64,000 bases of DNA from Fibrobacter sp. UBA4309 (GCF_002395745.1 NZ_DGUN01000051.1:131454-195453); one strand, 5' to 3'. Positions 17,113 through 26,168 are shown, counted from the stretch's first letter. Notes: generated by a model from the sequence alone, not told the origin. Numbers and translations are program-made.

Positions 17113-18236
17113 CACTTGTAACCTTCAAAAAGCTTTATCGCAAGCGATTGCAACAACATGGGCGGGGCCGTACGGCGGCTTGCAACACGGCTCATCGTTT
17201 CTTGTACCGTATTCAAGGCCAGTTCCAATGCGGAGTGGTCTATACGTGGGAACGCATCGATGTTCACCAGCGCCGTCGTCGCGGGAATACGCAGGCGCGC
17301 CCCCGATCTGGAACGCATCAGGTCCGAAAGCAGGAACGACAGTACCTCGAGGAACCTGTTGGCATCGGCAGCCTCTTCCATTCCGGCCTCGGCCAAATCC
17401 TGGAACAAGTCGTAATAATCTGCGAGGAGGGATTTCTTGACGAACGCGGCAGCGAGCTCGCACCATTTCTTCCCGTTTTCCACGTAATACAAAGCCTTTC
17501 CCGGCGACCCTACGGAAAGCCCGACAATATCGTCGGTCACATCGTCCGCATCGGCATCTTCGCCCAGCATGCGCAACGTCTCGCTACGGACTTCGTCATC
17601 GGAAAGGGGCAACAGGTGCAAGGCCAGGCAACGGCTGCGAATCGTCTGCAGCATCTTTTCGCGGGAAGACGTCGTCAAGATGAAATACGTGTTCGGCGGG
17701 ACTTCTTCGAGAGTCTTGAGGAATGCGTTTGAGGCGGAATCGTTCATGCGGTCGGCCTCGGCGACAATGACCACACGGACGCGGTCGCCCTTGAGGGCGA
17801 AGGCCGATATCATGGAACGGACAAGCCCAACGGAGATTTCTGCTCCGGCATCAAAGATATCGATGCGGTACGGGTTCTTGAAAATTTCTTCTATGTAGGC
17901 CTGCTTAAAATCCTGGACCGTCTTGGCGGAGCTCCCCGCAGAAACATCGTCGGCGCTTTTCGCATGCGCTTCCTTGCTTTCCATGGGCACGACCCAATTG
18001 TCCGTGACGCCGGCATCGGCAGCCATCTTGCAACCGAAACAATGCCCACAGGGACGCATGTTCGGGTCGCTGCACTGGAGCGCCTTCGCGATTTCGATGG
18101 CCAGGGCCTTCTTGCCGATGCCCACGGGACCGTCTATAAGAATCGCCTGCGGGAAACGGTTTTCACGCAACGAAGCCATCAGCCTGATGCGCTGACGTTC
18201 CTGGGATACGGGTCCTTTTAGCCGGTATTCAATCAT
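17112..18236 (-). CDS. holB: DNA polymerase III delta' subunit (clamp loader)
   Basis: A 374-residue AAA+ protein. It has a P-loop GPVGIGKKA (about residues 36-44), a zinc finger CGHCFGC (about 63-69), a Walker B/sensor 1 region (EADRMNDSASNAFLKTLEE) and the SRC arginine-finger motif (IRSRCL). It is part of the clamp-loader complex that loads the sliding clamp. The ATG at 18236 overlaps the envC stop (ATGA); a longer version from 18251 is less likely. The intact P-loop is more DnaX-like than that of many delta' subunits, but length and context favour delta'. Confidence 0.9.
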   Translation of the reverse strand: MIEYRLKGPVSQERQRIRLMASLRENRFPQAILIDGPVGIGKKALAIEIAKALQCSDPNMRPCGHCFGCKMAADAGVTDNWVVPMESKEAHAKSADDVSAGSSAKTVQDFKQAYIEEIFKNPYRIDIFDAGAEISVGLVRSMISAFALKGDRVRVVIVAEADRMNDSASNAFLKTLEEVPPNTYFILTTSSREKMLQTIRSRCLALHLLPLSDDEVRSETLRMLGEDADADDVTDDIVGLSVGSPGKALYYVENGKKWCELAAAFVKKSLLADYYDLFQDLAEAGMEEAADANRFLEVLSFLLSDLMRSRSGARLRIPATTALVNIDAFPRIDHSALELALNTVQETMSRVASRRTAPPMLLQSLAIKLFEGYK

Positions 18237-19474
18237 TTTGTCTTCAACCATTGTAGCGGGTCTACCGTCTGGGTGCCTTCGCTGACTTGGAAATACAATT
18301 TAATTCCATTTAGGCTCGCGATATCGCCCACTTCGCCAATTTCTTCGCAATTGCGGACTTCACTCCCCTCCTGGACCCGGATTGAGCGCATATGGCCGTA
18401 CACGGAATACGTCCCGCCTTCGTGTTCGATAATCACCGACGGCCCGCGTCCGTCGATTTCGGCAACCATCGCTACCGTACCGGCAGCGGCAGCCCGCACG
18501 GCCTTGCCGCGCTTGCCCCGGATTTCGATACCCAGGTTACGCGTGGCAATATGCAGCACGGGATGTTCCTGCAAGCCGTACTGACTGATAATCTCGCCTT
18601 CCAGCGGCATGCACTTGGGGCCCTTGACCGTCGATGCGACCGTCTTCTTGGGCTTGGAAACTTCTTTCGGGGCCTTCTTGCCCTTGGCTTTCTTGCGTTC
18701 CGCCTCGGCCTTCTTTGCCGCGGCAATTTCCTTTTTCCTCTTCTCTTCCAGCTTCTTGATAAGCGCAAGCATCGTCTTCTGGTTGCGTTCAAACTCCTCC
18801 AGGGCGCGGCGCTGCATGGCCTTGTCGTGCTTGAGGCTCACCAGCATCTTTTCCTGGTTGCTCATCTGGCTTACAAGGCCCTTCTCTTCGGAGGCCTTCT
18901 TGCTGCGCAATACGGCAAGGTCCGCCAGACGCGCGGCCTGCTGCGTCCTCATTTCGTCCCGTTCACGCACCATGCGCGAAAGGGTCTCGATTTCTTCTTT
19001 GTCCCGATTCAAGAGGCGATGGACCCAATAAGCTTGACGCTCCGGGTTACCCTCTTCCGAAAGCAGGCTGTACAGGGCCTTGGCCTCGCTACTCCGGCCA
19101 TTTACGTACAAAGTACGTACACGGCGTTTCATTGCCTCGCGGCGCACATGGATCTTGTTGTCCAGGGAATCGATATCACGGGCAAGTTCTTCCAGGGAGC
19201 GCTGGACCATCACCTCGTTTTTCGAAAGCTCGGTAATATAGATTCGCGTCTGGTTCAGGTTCTGGTCCAACAGCGAAATCGTGTTGAGGACTCCCTTCTC
19301 CTCGTTTTCGAGCTGGGCGATTTCCTTGCGCTTTTTGGCCAGGTCCGATTCCAGTTTCTTGAGGGCGGTCTTCTGTTCCTTGATCTGCGCGTCCGTCTTC
19401 TTGGGTGCGGCAAAGGCCATGCCCACGAACAGGCACAGCAGCAACGTCGCAAGACGGAAGGCCAGGGTGCGCAT
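18233..19474 (-). CDS. envC: Murein hydrolase activator EnvC-like, coiled coil plus degenerate LytM domain
   Basis: A 413-residue protein with a signal peptide (residues 1-22, ending AFAA), a long Lys/Glu-rich coiled coil (about 28-280) and a C-terminal M23/LytM domain. The zinc-ligand positions of active M23 enzymes are not conserved: TRNLGIEI replaces the HxGxD motif and LYFQV replaces the HxH strand. EnvC/NlpD-type activators show the same loss, so it should activate an amidase rather than cut murein itself. It directly follows ftsX with a TGATG overlap, as expected for a protein controlled by FtsEX during division. Confidence 0.92.
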   Translation of the reverse strand: MRTLAFRLATLLLCLFVGMAFAAPKKTDAQIKEQKTALKKLESDLAKKRKEIAQLENEEKGVLNTISLLDQNLNQTRIYITELSKNEVMVQRSLEELARDIDSLDNKIHVRREAMKRRVRTLYVNGRSSEAKALYSLLSEEGNPERQAYWVHRLLNRDKEEIETLSRMVRERDEMRTQQAARLADLAVLRSKKASEEKGLVSQMSNQEKMLVSLKHDKAMQRRALEEFERNQKTMLALIKKLEEKRKKEIAAAKKAEAERKKAKGKKAPKEVSKPKKTVASTVKGPKCMPLEGEIISQYGLQEHPVLHIATRNLGIEIRGKRGKAVRAAAAGTVAMVAEIDGRGPSVIIEHEGGTYSVYGHMRSIRVQEGSEVRNCEEIGEVGDIASLNGIKLYFQVSEGTQTVDPLQWLKTK

Positions 19475-20418
19475 CACTTAACCTGCTCGTTCCTCGTCGC
19501 AATCAAAAAACTGCGGACCGTACGGAAACTGAAGTAAGCCGACAACATGCTCACCATCAATACGACGAGCACCAGCAGGAGCCCGTACCCGGTCATATAG
19601 GCGGCAACCATCGGCAAGGCTTCTGTCAAGGAATCCATCATCACGACGAGCAGCAACACGGCAAGGCCGCTGCCGACAACACCCTGCATCAGGCCTTCGA
19701 GTATGAACGGGAATTCAATGAAACCGTAGCTTCCGCCCGCATACTTCATGTTCTCGACCAGGAGTTTCCGGTTCAACAGGGAAAGCCTGACGGAATTGCA
19801 GATGATCAGGGAAAGAGTCACCAGCAGCAACACGCATAGGCAAACCGGCCAGAACACCATCCTGAATTTCCATGCCGAAATTTTTTCGACCCATTCTACC
19901 GGAGCCTGAACTTCTTCGAAATAGCCGCTGCGCACCACCGCGTTGCGGACATCGAGAAGGTCTACCGGGTTAGCGCTTTCTTCGTCTAGCTTAATCCTGA
20001 AAAACGGGGGAATCGGGTTTCCTTCTACAAGTTCCAGCATTTCCCCATTAAAGTGCCTCCGGAAATCGGCCAGGGCGGAATCCGCACTGACATACTCGAC
20101 GGAGCCGACATGCTTGGAGCGTTCCAGTTCACGTTTGACGACCGCCACGGAATCATCGGGAATTTCGCCCGGGAGGAACGCCTCGACGGCATACAGGGAT
20201 TTTTCCGTCTCCAACAGACGGAGCACGCCGCCAAAAGCCACCAGGGACGAGGCAAGCAAGAGCGAACACAGGAAAATCGTTATAAGCGACGGCAATATAA
20301 CCGTGCGTTGTTGCTTCCAGCCGCGAAAAGATTCCGCTATTAAGTAACCAAGTTGTCCGAACACGTCTGGAATATAATTATTTTTTATGGTGTTCTTTAC
20401 AGGCGGCTTATGAAACAC
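19474..20418 (-). CDS. ftsX: Cell division ABC-type permease FtsX
   Basis: A 314-residue membrane protein with a cytoplasmic N-terminus, TM1 at about 43-65, a large periplasmic domain (about 75-195) and three further TM segments at about 200, 245 and 285: the FtsX/ABC3 permease layout. FtsX with FtsE couples divisome state to EnvC-type activators, and EnvC is the next gene. No ftsE lies in the window. The start is unsure: ATG 20418 overlaps the divergent ybbR gene by nine bases, while a GTG at 20364 would give 296 residues and leave room for promoters. Confidence 0.9.
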   Translation of the reverse strand: MFHKPPVKNTIKNNYIPDVFGQLGYLIAESFRGWKQQRTVILPSLITIFLCSLLLASSLVAFGGVLRLLETEKSLYAVEAFLPGEIPDDSVAVVKRELERSKHVGSVEYVSADSALADFRRHFNGEMLELVEGNPIPPFFRIKLDEESANPVDLLDVRNAVVRSGYFEEVQAPVEWVEKISAWKFRMVFWPVCLCVLLLVTLSLIICNSVRLSLLNRKLLVENMKYAGGSYGFIEFPFILEGLMQGVVGSGLAVLLLVVMMDSLTEALPMVAAYMTGYGLLLVLVVLMVSMLSAYFSFRTVRSFLIATRNEQVK

Positions 20419-21447
20419 CTCGGATTAAAGATTACCGCATTCCTATTCGCCATTGCGCTATGGCTGTATGTAATGTCCCTCAACACGTTCCAGATAACGA
20501 TGGACGTACCGGTCAGGTTGGTCAAGTTGCCCGAAATGCTCGCCATCGCGTCGAAGCCGCCCCAGGCAATCACCATTACTGTCGAAGGAGAGGCGTTCGA
20601 CCTCATGCGCATGCGCAGCCGAATCAACCGTGGCGATTCTTCTGTCGCCTCCATAGTCGTCGACCTGCAAGATGCGGAACTCGGAGCGTCGCGTAAGCAT
20701 ATCTACGCGAGGAACTTTGTGGCACCGAGTTTCCCGAACATCAAGTTTATTGAACCGGACAACCAGTTGCTCTTTATCGACATCGAACTCGACACCCGGA
20801 TCGAAAGGGACATTCCCGTACACTCCAACGTGACCTTCAATACCGCCTCGGGTTACCTGCTTTCGGACGAACCGACTCTCTCACCGAATTTCGTCACCGT
20901 ATCGGGCGCGCGCAATGCCCTTACCCGAATTTTCGAAATCCCGACAGACTCCATCCATTTCGATACGCTCAAGGGCAGCAGGGCGTTCTCCGTCCCGCTG
21001 AATTTTAACCAGTTCCCCGCCTACGTCTCGCCCAGCGATTCCAACGTCACGATCAAGGTGAACGTCCAGAAGATAGCCACCAAGGAATTCAAGAACATTC
21101 CGGTGCACCTCATCGGCAGATACGACAAGTCCCTTGTCAAGCTCAATCCCGACACCGTTTCCGTCAACATCACCGGCGGTTCCGACATCCTGGACTCCAT
21201 CAGCAGCGAGGACATCGAACTGTTTATCGAATTCAACCGCTTCGCCATCGAAGATGTCGACAGCCTGACTCCGACAGTCAAGCTAAAACTTGACGCCAAG
21301 ATCAACCGAGACCTTTCTATAAAGGCAACCGAAATCGTCCCGGACAAGATTGCCCTCGTCCGCAAAGAAGTCAAGCCCGTAGTCCCCGTACAAAAGAGCA
21401 ACGAAGATTACGGCGAAGAAGAAGACGAGGAGGACGACGAGGAATGA
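20410..21447 (+). CDS. YbbR/CdaR-like protein, membrane anchored
   Basis: A 345-residue protein: one N-terminal TM helix (LKITAFLFAIALWLYVMS) followed by repeated YbbR modules of about 80-85 residues (V..V.L.VPE; F..VPV.L.G), and an acidic tail (EEEDEEDDEE). YbbR proteins are extracytoplasmic; CdaR-type members regulate the diadenylate cyclase CdaA, but no cdaA gene is visible here. The ATG at 20410 is chosen because it places the TM helix directly after MKHLGLK. A TATAAT at about 20374 could be the -10 box. The stop overlaps the tsaD start by four bases. Confidence 0.85.
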   Translation: MKHLGLKITAFLFAIALWLYVMSLNTFQITMDVPVRLVKLPEMLAIASKPPQAITITVEGEAFDLMRMRSRINRGDSSVASIVVDLQDAELGASRKHIYARNFVAPSFPNIKFIEPDNQLLFIDIELDTRIERDIPVHSNVTFNTASGYLLSDEPTLSPNFVTVSGARNALTRIFEIPTDSIHFDTLKGSRAFSVPLNFNQFPAYVSPSDSNVTIKVNVQKIATKEFKNIPVHLIGRYDKSLVKLNPDTVSVNITGGSDILDSISSEDIELFIEFNRFAIEDVDSLTPTVKLKLDAKINRDLSIKATEIVPDKIALVRKEVKPVVPVQKSNEDYGEEEDEEDDEE

Positions 21448-22451
21448 TCTGGCTAGGAATTGAATCCAGCTGCGACGAGACCGCCTGCGCCGTACTGCAA
21501 GACGACCCGCTTAAAGTACTTTCGAACCCGCTATACAGCCAGATCGACGAGCACGCACTCTACGGCGGTGTCGTTCCCGAAATTGCCGCGCGCGCCCACC
21601 TGCAAAAGATTGCGCCTATCGCCGAAGCTGCCGTCAAGGAAGCCGGCATAGAGCTCAAGGACATCGACGCCATCGCCTTTACTACAGGCCCCGGGCTCAT
21701 GGGACCGCTGCTTGTCGGGGCCAGCTTCGCCAAGGGACTCGCCCGCGATCTCTCGATTCCAGCATACGGCATGAACCACCTGGAAGGACATCTCGCTGCC
21801 GCATGGCTCAGCAATCCCGATATCGAGCCTCCGTTCCTCACGCTCACGGTTTCGGGCGGCCATACGGAGCTCGTCCTGGAAGAACCCGGATTCAAGTACA
21901 CTAGCATCGGCCGCACACGCGACGATGCCGCCGGCGAAGCGTTCGACAAATGCGGAAAGCTGCTCGGGCTCAAGTACCCCGCAGGAGCCACCATCAGCAG
22001 GCTCGGACAAAACGGCAACCGCAAGTTTGTCGAATTCCCGAGAGCACTCCATACGCACGGCAACTGCGAATTCTCGTTCAGCGGCCTGAAGACCGCCGTA
22101 TTGCGCTACACCGAAACGCACGACCCCGAATTCATCAAGGCCAACCTGGGCGACATCTGCGCAAGCCTCGAAGACGCCATCGTCGACAGTCTCGTGACAA
22201 AGACCATTTCGGCACTGAAACAGACCAGGATGAAAACGCTCGTCGTCGGTGGCGGCGTCAGCGCGAACGCCTGGTTAAGGACAAGATTGCAGGACTACTG
22301 CTCAAGGCACGGAATCCGTTTCTGCATTCCCGACAGGAGCCTGAGCACGGACAACGGCGCGATGATTGCCGCGGCAGCCATACGCAGGGCCCGACAAGGG
22401 CTTTTGAAATCCATCGACGTCGTGAAGCCCTGGATGCCGCTTGCGGTATAA
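21444..22451 (+). CDS. tsaD: tRNA N6-adenosine threonylcarbamoyltransferase TsaD
   Basis: A 335-residue ASKHA-fold protein of normal length. It shows LGIESSCDET at the N-terminus, the metal ligands H112 and H116 in MNHLEGH, SGGHTEL, the GRTRDDAAGEAFDK loop and the C-terminal VGGGVSAN motif. It transfers the threonylcarbamoyl group from TC-AMP onto A37 of ANN-decoding tRNAs with TsaB and TsaE. It is translationally coupled to ybbR (ATGA overlap). It is essential in most bacteria. Confidence 0.98.
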   Translation: MIWLGIESSCDETACAVLQDDPLKVLSNPLYSQIDEHALYGGVVPEIAARAHLQKIAPIAEAAVKEAGIELKDIDAIAFTTGPGLMGPLLVGASFAKGLARDLSIPAYGMNHLEGHLAAAWLSNPDIEPPFLTLTVSGGHTELVLEEPGFKYTSIGRTRDDAAGEAFDKCGKLLGLKYPAGATISRLGQNGNRKFVEFPRALHTHGNCEFSFSGLKTAVLRYTETHDPEFIKANLGDICASLEDAIVDSLVTKTISALKQTRMKTLVVGGGVSANAWLRTRLQDYCSRHGIRFCIPDRSLSTDNGAMIAAAAIRRARQGLLKSIDVVKPWMPLAV

Positions 22452-22521
22452 TTGGCCCTTTTTCCCCGTATTTTAAGTCACACTTTTTTGCCCGGGGCTT
22501 TGCTTTGCAATGTTTCATTTG

Positions 22522-22529
22522 TATATTAT
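22522..22529 (+). promoter_or_regulatory. Promoter -10 element 4 bases before the 22534 start
   Basis: TATATTAT lies four bases before the ATG at 22534. No Shine-Dalgarno is present, so the message is probably leaderless if this element is used. Confidence 0.4.
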
Positions 22530-22533
22530 AGGC

Positions 22534-22986
22534 ATGGGTTTCAAGGTGACGCATAAAACCTCGTCGGCGGCTTGGATATGGGCCGCGTTTTTAGTCATTT
22601 GCCTTTCGGCATCTGGCTGGGCGCAGGATATTGCCAAGCCGGTAAAGGACGTCGACATCTTCCGTCCGGAAAAGCGAGAGACCAGGGTCGAGCTCGTCGA
22701 TTCCAGCAAGAGCAATTCTGTCATGCTGAACGTGGATATCTTCGGAAGCCTCGACGTACAGTCGTACTATATTCTCTGGGACCATGTCGACCTCTCGGAA
22801 GACATGAAGAAGCTGATGACGACCCGCGATTTCGCACGCGATGAATTCTTTATGCAGAACATCGACCGCGAGCAGTTCGAGCAGGAACGCATGTTGCAGC
22901 TTTTTGAAGACAAGAAACGCGAATTCTTTGTCATCTTCCCCGAAGAAGCGCTCAAGGAACTGCAGGAACAACAGGAAGACGAATAA
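22534..22986 (+). CDS. Small secreted protein of unknown function
   Basis: A 150-residue protein with an N-terminal signal peptide (hydrophobic stretch in residues 12-27, likely cleavage after GWAQ). The mature part is highly charged and ends in a helical Glu/Gln-rich tail (LKELQEQQEDE). I do not recognise a family. It begins 82 bases after tsaD with its own -10-like element and is followed 30 bases later by birA. The start could be 22510, but ATG 22534 gives a better signal peptide. Confidence 0.7.
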   Translation: MGFKVTHKTSSAAWIWAAFLVICLSASGWAQDIAKPVKDVDIFRPEKRETRVELVDSSKSNSVMLNVDIFGSLDVQSYYILWDHVDLSEDMKKLMTTRDFARDEFFMQNIDREQFEQERMLQLFEDKKREFFVIFPEEALKELQEQQEDE

Positions 22987-23016
22987 TCGGACGTCGGCAA
23001 GACAGCCGCCATCATC

Positions 23017-23889
23017 ATGTTTTCTGAAGAACGAAAATTTTGCGATTGGGAACTTTCCGGATTCAACGGGGTTCCGGCCCGTCTCTTCGACACTATAGAA
23101 AGCACCCACTCCCTCATGAAATCGCTCGCCGCCGCAGGGGAAATTCCACCGGGAACGCTGTTTGTCGCCGACTCCCAAAGCGCAGGCAGGGGGCGGCACG
23201 AACGCACCTGGAGTTCCCCCGCAGGCAAGAACCTCTACTTCAACATCCTGATTCCGCTAGACGGGATTCCGATTGCATCCGCCCCGCAAATAACGCAAGT
23301 GGCGGCGCTCACGTTTGCCGAAGTATTCAGACAGCTGCAAGACGACGCCAACACCCAGGGACTGGGCAACCGCGATATCGGCAAGGTTACCGTAAAGTGG
23401 CCCAACGACATACTCTGCGGCAAGCACAAATTCTGCGGAATCTTGGCGGAGTTAATTTATATAAAATGCGCTGCCGGGCAAGTTACGCCGGCAATCAGCA
23501 TGGGTATCGGCATCAACGTCAACAGCGATGCGTGCGACTACGCGCACCTGGGACGCGACGTCACCACGCTCAAGGATATCGCCGGGCGGCAAATCAACCG
23601 CGAAAAGCTTTTACAGGTGCTGGTAGCAAGCCTTGAACGGGCTGTCGGCCAGTTCCGCGCTTTCGGGATTTCTCCCTGGGTAAGCGCCTGGCGCAAGATG
23701 GACCAGTTTATCGGCATGCGCGGCACAATCATCGTGAACAACCACTGTACCGACGAGAACCGCAAAGGCGGCACGGGCGTACAAAAGAAAACAGGCCGCA
23801 TCGCCGATATGCGCGACGATGGCAGTCTGCTATTCGAGTGCGATGACGGAACTACGGAAACCGTCTACTCCGCCGATCTGGAAGTGTAG
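23017..23889 (+). CDS. birA: Biotin--[acetyl-CoA-carboxylase] ligase (BirA catalytic form)
   Basis: A 290-residue protein containing the BPL/LplA catalytic domain: STHS near the N-terminus, the biotin-adenylate loop SAGRGRHERTW, KWPNDI and the substrate-lysine region, and GIGINVN. The C-terminal SH3-like domain ends the protein. There is no N-terminal winged helix, so it is the monofunctional type without repressor activity. It activates biotin with ATP and attaches it to the carboxylase carrier protein. It faces the convergent orphan pair at 23894-24872 with only four bases between. Confidence 0.95.
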   Translation: MFSEERKFCDWELSGFNGVPARLFDTIESTHSLMKSLAAAGEIPPGTLFVADSQSAGRGRHERTWSSPAGKNLYFNILIPLDGIPIASAPQITQVAALTFAEVFRQLQDDANTQGLGNRDIGKVTVKWPNDILCGKHKFCGILAELIYIKCAAGQVTPAISMGIGINVNSDACDYAHLGRDVTTLKDIAGRQINREKLLQVLVASLERAVGQFRAFGISPWVSAWRKMDQFIGMRGTIIVNNHCTDENRKGGTGVQKKTGRIADMRDDGSLLFECDDGTTETVYSADLEV

Positions 23890-23893
23890 AAGA

Positions 23894-24640
23894 CTAAACA
23901 TCCATTTTTAAATTTTTTCTTAAATCGCTCAAAAGTTTTTGATACCGCTTGTCAGCATCATCAGACTTCGCATAAGCTTCGGAATGGTATTCTTTATACA
24001 TTTTAGCAACGCTGTCATTGTGAGTCAACCAAGTATATATGACGCCAGCAAACAATGGCTTTGTAACCAAATGAAGCGTTTCTGCATCCTCAATAAAACC
24101 GGCTTTCCATCCATTTAGCTTTTCTACAGCACAACTTTTGCAATTGGTCAATTGTACGTGCTGATCACAATCACAATTTTGCCCGCAGCTCATGCACAAA
24201 CTAATATCGGCATTTTTTATTTGGTTATACAAATTTGAAATATATGACCATTGGCTCACAAAACGAGCGTAATACGAAGTGTAAACCGCAGCGTAAATTC
24301 CACAATACTTCCACCAATCTTCTATTAGAACACATCGTGCAGTATGATCCCACCAATTCGAAGTGAAAAGAGATCCTATGGAAGAAAGATCTCCAGAAAA
24401 CACACAATAAATCAACAGCACTATGACAGAAACAACGCTTCCTGAGAGAAGTGTTCTGAAAAAAACGGCAAGTCCCCCATTTCGTAAAAACTTGAATACA
24501 ATCTCGGCGAATATAAAATTTTCAATAAATTTTATTACCCAGTGACATATATACGTTATCGGAATCATCATACACATCGGAAAGACATTCACAAGAATCA
24601 ATTTCAACAAAGCCAAAGTAAGCCCCTTGAGCAAAAGCAA
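23894..24640 (-). CDS. AT-rich orphan membrane protein with cysteine cluster
   Basis: A 248-residue protein of unknown family. It has hydrophobic segments at about 5-40 and 60-85 and an aromatic-rich stretch at about 95-135 (WWDH, WWKYCGIYAAVYTSYYARF). A Cys cluster CMSCGQNCDCDQHVQLTNCKSC (read from about 149) could bind zinc or Fe-S, and the tail is Lys/Asp-rich and soluble. The start is uncertain: TTG 24640 gives the full hydrophobic N-terminus, ATG 24577 a shorter one. It follows the zinc-ribbon gene at 24666 by 25 bases. It is clearly more AT-rich than birA or the quinone genes on either side, which suggests acquisition. Confidence 0.65.
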   Translation of the reverse strand: MLLLKGLTLALLKLILVNVFPMCMMIPITYICHWVIKFIENFIFAEIVFKFLRNGGLAVFFRTLLSGSVVSVIVLLIYCVFSGDLSSIGSLFTSNWWDHTARCVLIEDWWKYCGIYAAVYTSYYARFVSQWSYISNLYNQIKNADISLCMSCGQNCDCDQHVQLTNCKSCAVEKLNGWKAGFIEDAETLHLVTKPLFAGVIYTWLTHNDSVAKMYKEYHSEAYAKSDDADKRYQKLLSDLRKNLKMDV

Positions 24641-24665
24641 TATTCCGCAAGCGACAGAATATCAA

Positions 24666-24872
24666 CTACGATTCCGCAGCGTCCTCATCATCGTCTTTTT
24701 CATCCCATTTATCCGGTCTATTCATCTTTTCCTTACAGTTCCCACACATTTCCTCATGTGGATGCAGAGTGATATTAACCTTGAAGGGTTCTCCACAGCA
24801 AACACACCGATAGGTTCTCCACTCTCCATTTTGTTCCGCCAATTCAACAGCCCAATCTGACCCAACGCTCAT
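24666..24872 (-). CDS. Small zinc-ribbon protein
   Basis: A 68-residue protein with two CxxC knuckles (C23-x2-C26 and C43-x2-C46, the second as CGNC), a classic zinc ribbon, and a strongly acidic tail (DEKDDDEDAAES). The start ATG has a strong AAGGAG site seven bases upstream. It precedes the AT-rich membrane protein, which has its own Cys cluster, in what looks like a two-gene unit. Its function is unknown; binding of DNA, RNA or a partner protein is conceivable. Confidence 0.75.
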   Translation of the reverse strand: MSVGSDWAVELAEQNGEWRTYRCVCCGEPFKVNITLHPHEEMCGNCKEKMNRPDKWDEKDDDEDAAES

Positions 24873-25011
24873 TATACAAACTCCTTTATTTCGTTTTTCA
24901 CAAAAAATATCTTATTTTATCCATAATTCCAAAATAAAAGAAAAAAATATGCATACGAATTTCTTACACAACGTTATCTGTGTTATTTTAGACAAAACAT
25001 CAACAAAAAAT

Positions 25012-25031
25012 CCCCAACCAAACGGCTGAGG
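25012..25031 (-). terminator. Terminator after the quinone cluster / 73-residue protein
   Basis: GGCTGAGG pairs with CCCCAACC (8-base stem including wobbles) and on the reverse strand is followed by ATTTTTTG. It lies 36 bases after the stop of the small membrane protein. Confidence 0.6.
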
Positions 25032-25066
25032 ACAATTCTTAACCAAAAACAAACCTAAAATTTGCT

Positions 25067-25288
25067 TTATTTCCGCCTGTTCTTGAAAAACACGCTCCCG
25101 ACAAGCGAAACGGCAAGGACTACGATCATCGCGGTAAGACCCGTTTCGGCGAGACCCTTGTTTTCGCCAGCCAGGCCAGTTTCGATGAGGATTACAAGAG
25201 CCAACGCGATTACGGCAGAAGTCGAGCCCATGCGTTCGAACATCTTGATTTTATCTTCGGTGGTAAAGGGCTTGTTAGTAAAGGGCAT
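25067..25288 (-). CDS. Small two-TM membrane protein
   Basis: A 73-residue protein with two hydrophobic helices (about residues 22-40 and 50-66) and a basic C-terminus (KNRRK). The ATG at 25288 lies behind a good GGAGG site and overlaps the end of the ubiA-like gene by 14 bases, so it is the last gene of the menG-ubiX-ubiA unit. The family is unknown. Confidence 0.72.
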   Translation of the reverse strand: MPFTNKPFTTEDKIKMFERMGSTSAVIALALVILIETGLAGENKGLAETGLTAMIVVLAVSLVGSVFFKNRRK

Positions 25289-26168
25289 CGGCGTTACCTC
25301 CCATGCAAATCCACACAATTAAACCGGCCATTACGAGTACGCTGATGGCCACGTTCGCCAAGAAAAAATCGCGGTTCATGGCATCGAGATCGTCGGACTT
25401 GCGGAACAAATGAATATAAAGAACTGCAGCAGCCATCAAAGCCGTCACGACCCACCATGCGGTGCCGACCGCCCATACAATACCGAAAGCTACGCAGAGA
25501 GCGAGCATCGCAATATGGCTCCAGAAGGCAATCTGCAGGGCCCGCTTGCGACCAAAACGGGCCGGAACGGACTTGAGCCCCATCGCGCGGTCGATTTCTT
25601 CGTCCTGCGTGGCATAGATGATATCAAAGCCGCCCATCCACAGCATCAGAATCACCAGCAGGAATATCGGGAAGACGGCAAACTCGCCGCGAATAGCAAT
25701 CCAGGCGCCGAGCGGACTCATTCCGATGGCAAAGCCGAGGAACCAGTGGCAGAGCCACGAAAAGCGCTTCCAGTAGGAATACGAGAGCAGCAGGAGCCAC
25801 ACAGGAAGCGCGAGGGCGCCCGCGAGGGGCTGCAGCAGCACCGCAAACAGCACAAAAAGGATCCCGTTCACGGCAAGGAAGGCGATAACCGACGCCCGGC
25901 TCAAGCGGCCGGCGGGCAGGTGGCGTTTTGCCGTACGCGGATTTTTCGCGTCTATTTCGGCGTCGGCGATGCGGTTGAAGCTCATGGCGCTGTTGCGGGC
26001 AGTCACCATGCAAAGTACGATGAGAACGACAATTCGCGCAATCTCGGCAGGCTCCATGCCGCGAAAACCGTTCGCAGCGACCCACATGGAACCGATGGCA
26101 AAGGGCATCGCAAAAAGCGAATGGCTAAAACGCACAAGGTGACCAAATTCAAGAATCTTCTTTAGCAT
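25275..26168 (-). CDS. mqnP: UbiA-family polyprenyltransferase, probable MqnP
   Basis: A 297-residue protein with about eight to nine TM helices and both Asp-rich prenyl-diphosphate/Mg motifs: NRIADAEIDAKNPRT and DIIYATQDEEIDR. Together with the ubiX-like and menG genes upstream, it fits the late futalosine pathway: MqnP prenylates the naphthoate intermediate before decarboxylation and methylation. Two early futalosine genes (mqnD, mqnB) occur at 51.3-52.8 kb, and no ubiquinone genes are seen. The ATG at 26168 overlaps the ubiX end by seven bases. The family is certain; the exact substrate is inferred. Confidence 0.88.
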   Translation of the reverse strand: MLKKILEFGHLVRFSHSLFAMPFAIGSMWVAANGFRGMEPAEIARIVVLIVLCMVTARNSAMSFNRIADAEIDAKNPRTAKRHLPAGRLSRASVIAFLAVNGILFVLFAVLLQPLAGALALPVWLLLLSYSYWKRFSWLCHWFLGFAIGMSPLGAWIAIRGEFAVFPIFLLVILMLWMGGFDIIYATQDEEIDRAMGLKSVPARFGRKRALQIAFWSHIAMLALCVAFGIVWAVGTAWWVVTALMAAAVLYIHLFRKSDDLDAMNRDFFLANVAISVLVMAGLIVWICMGGNADALY

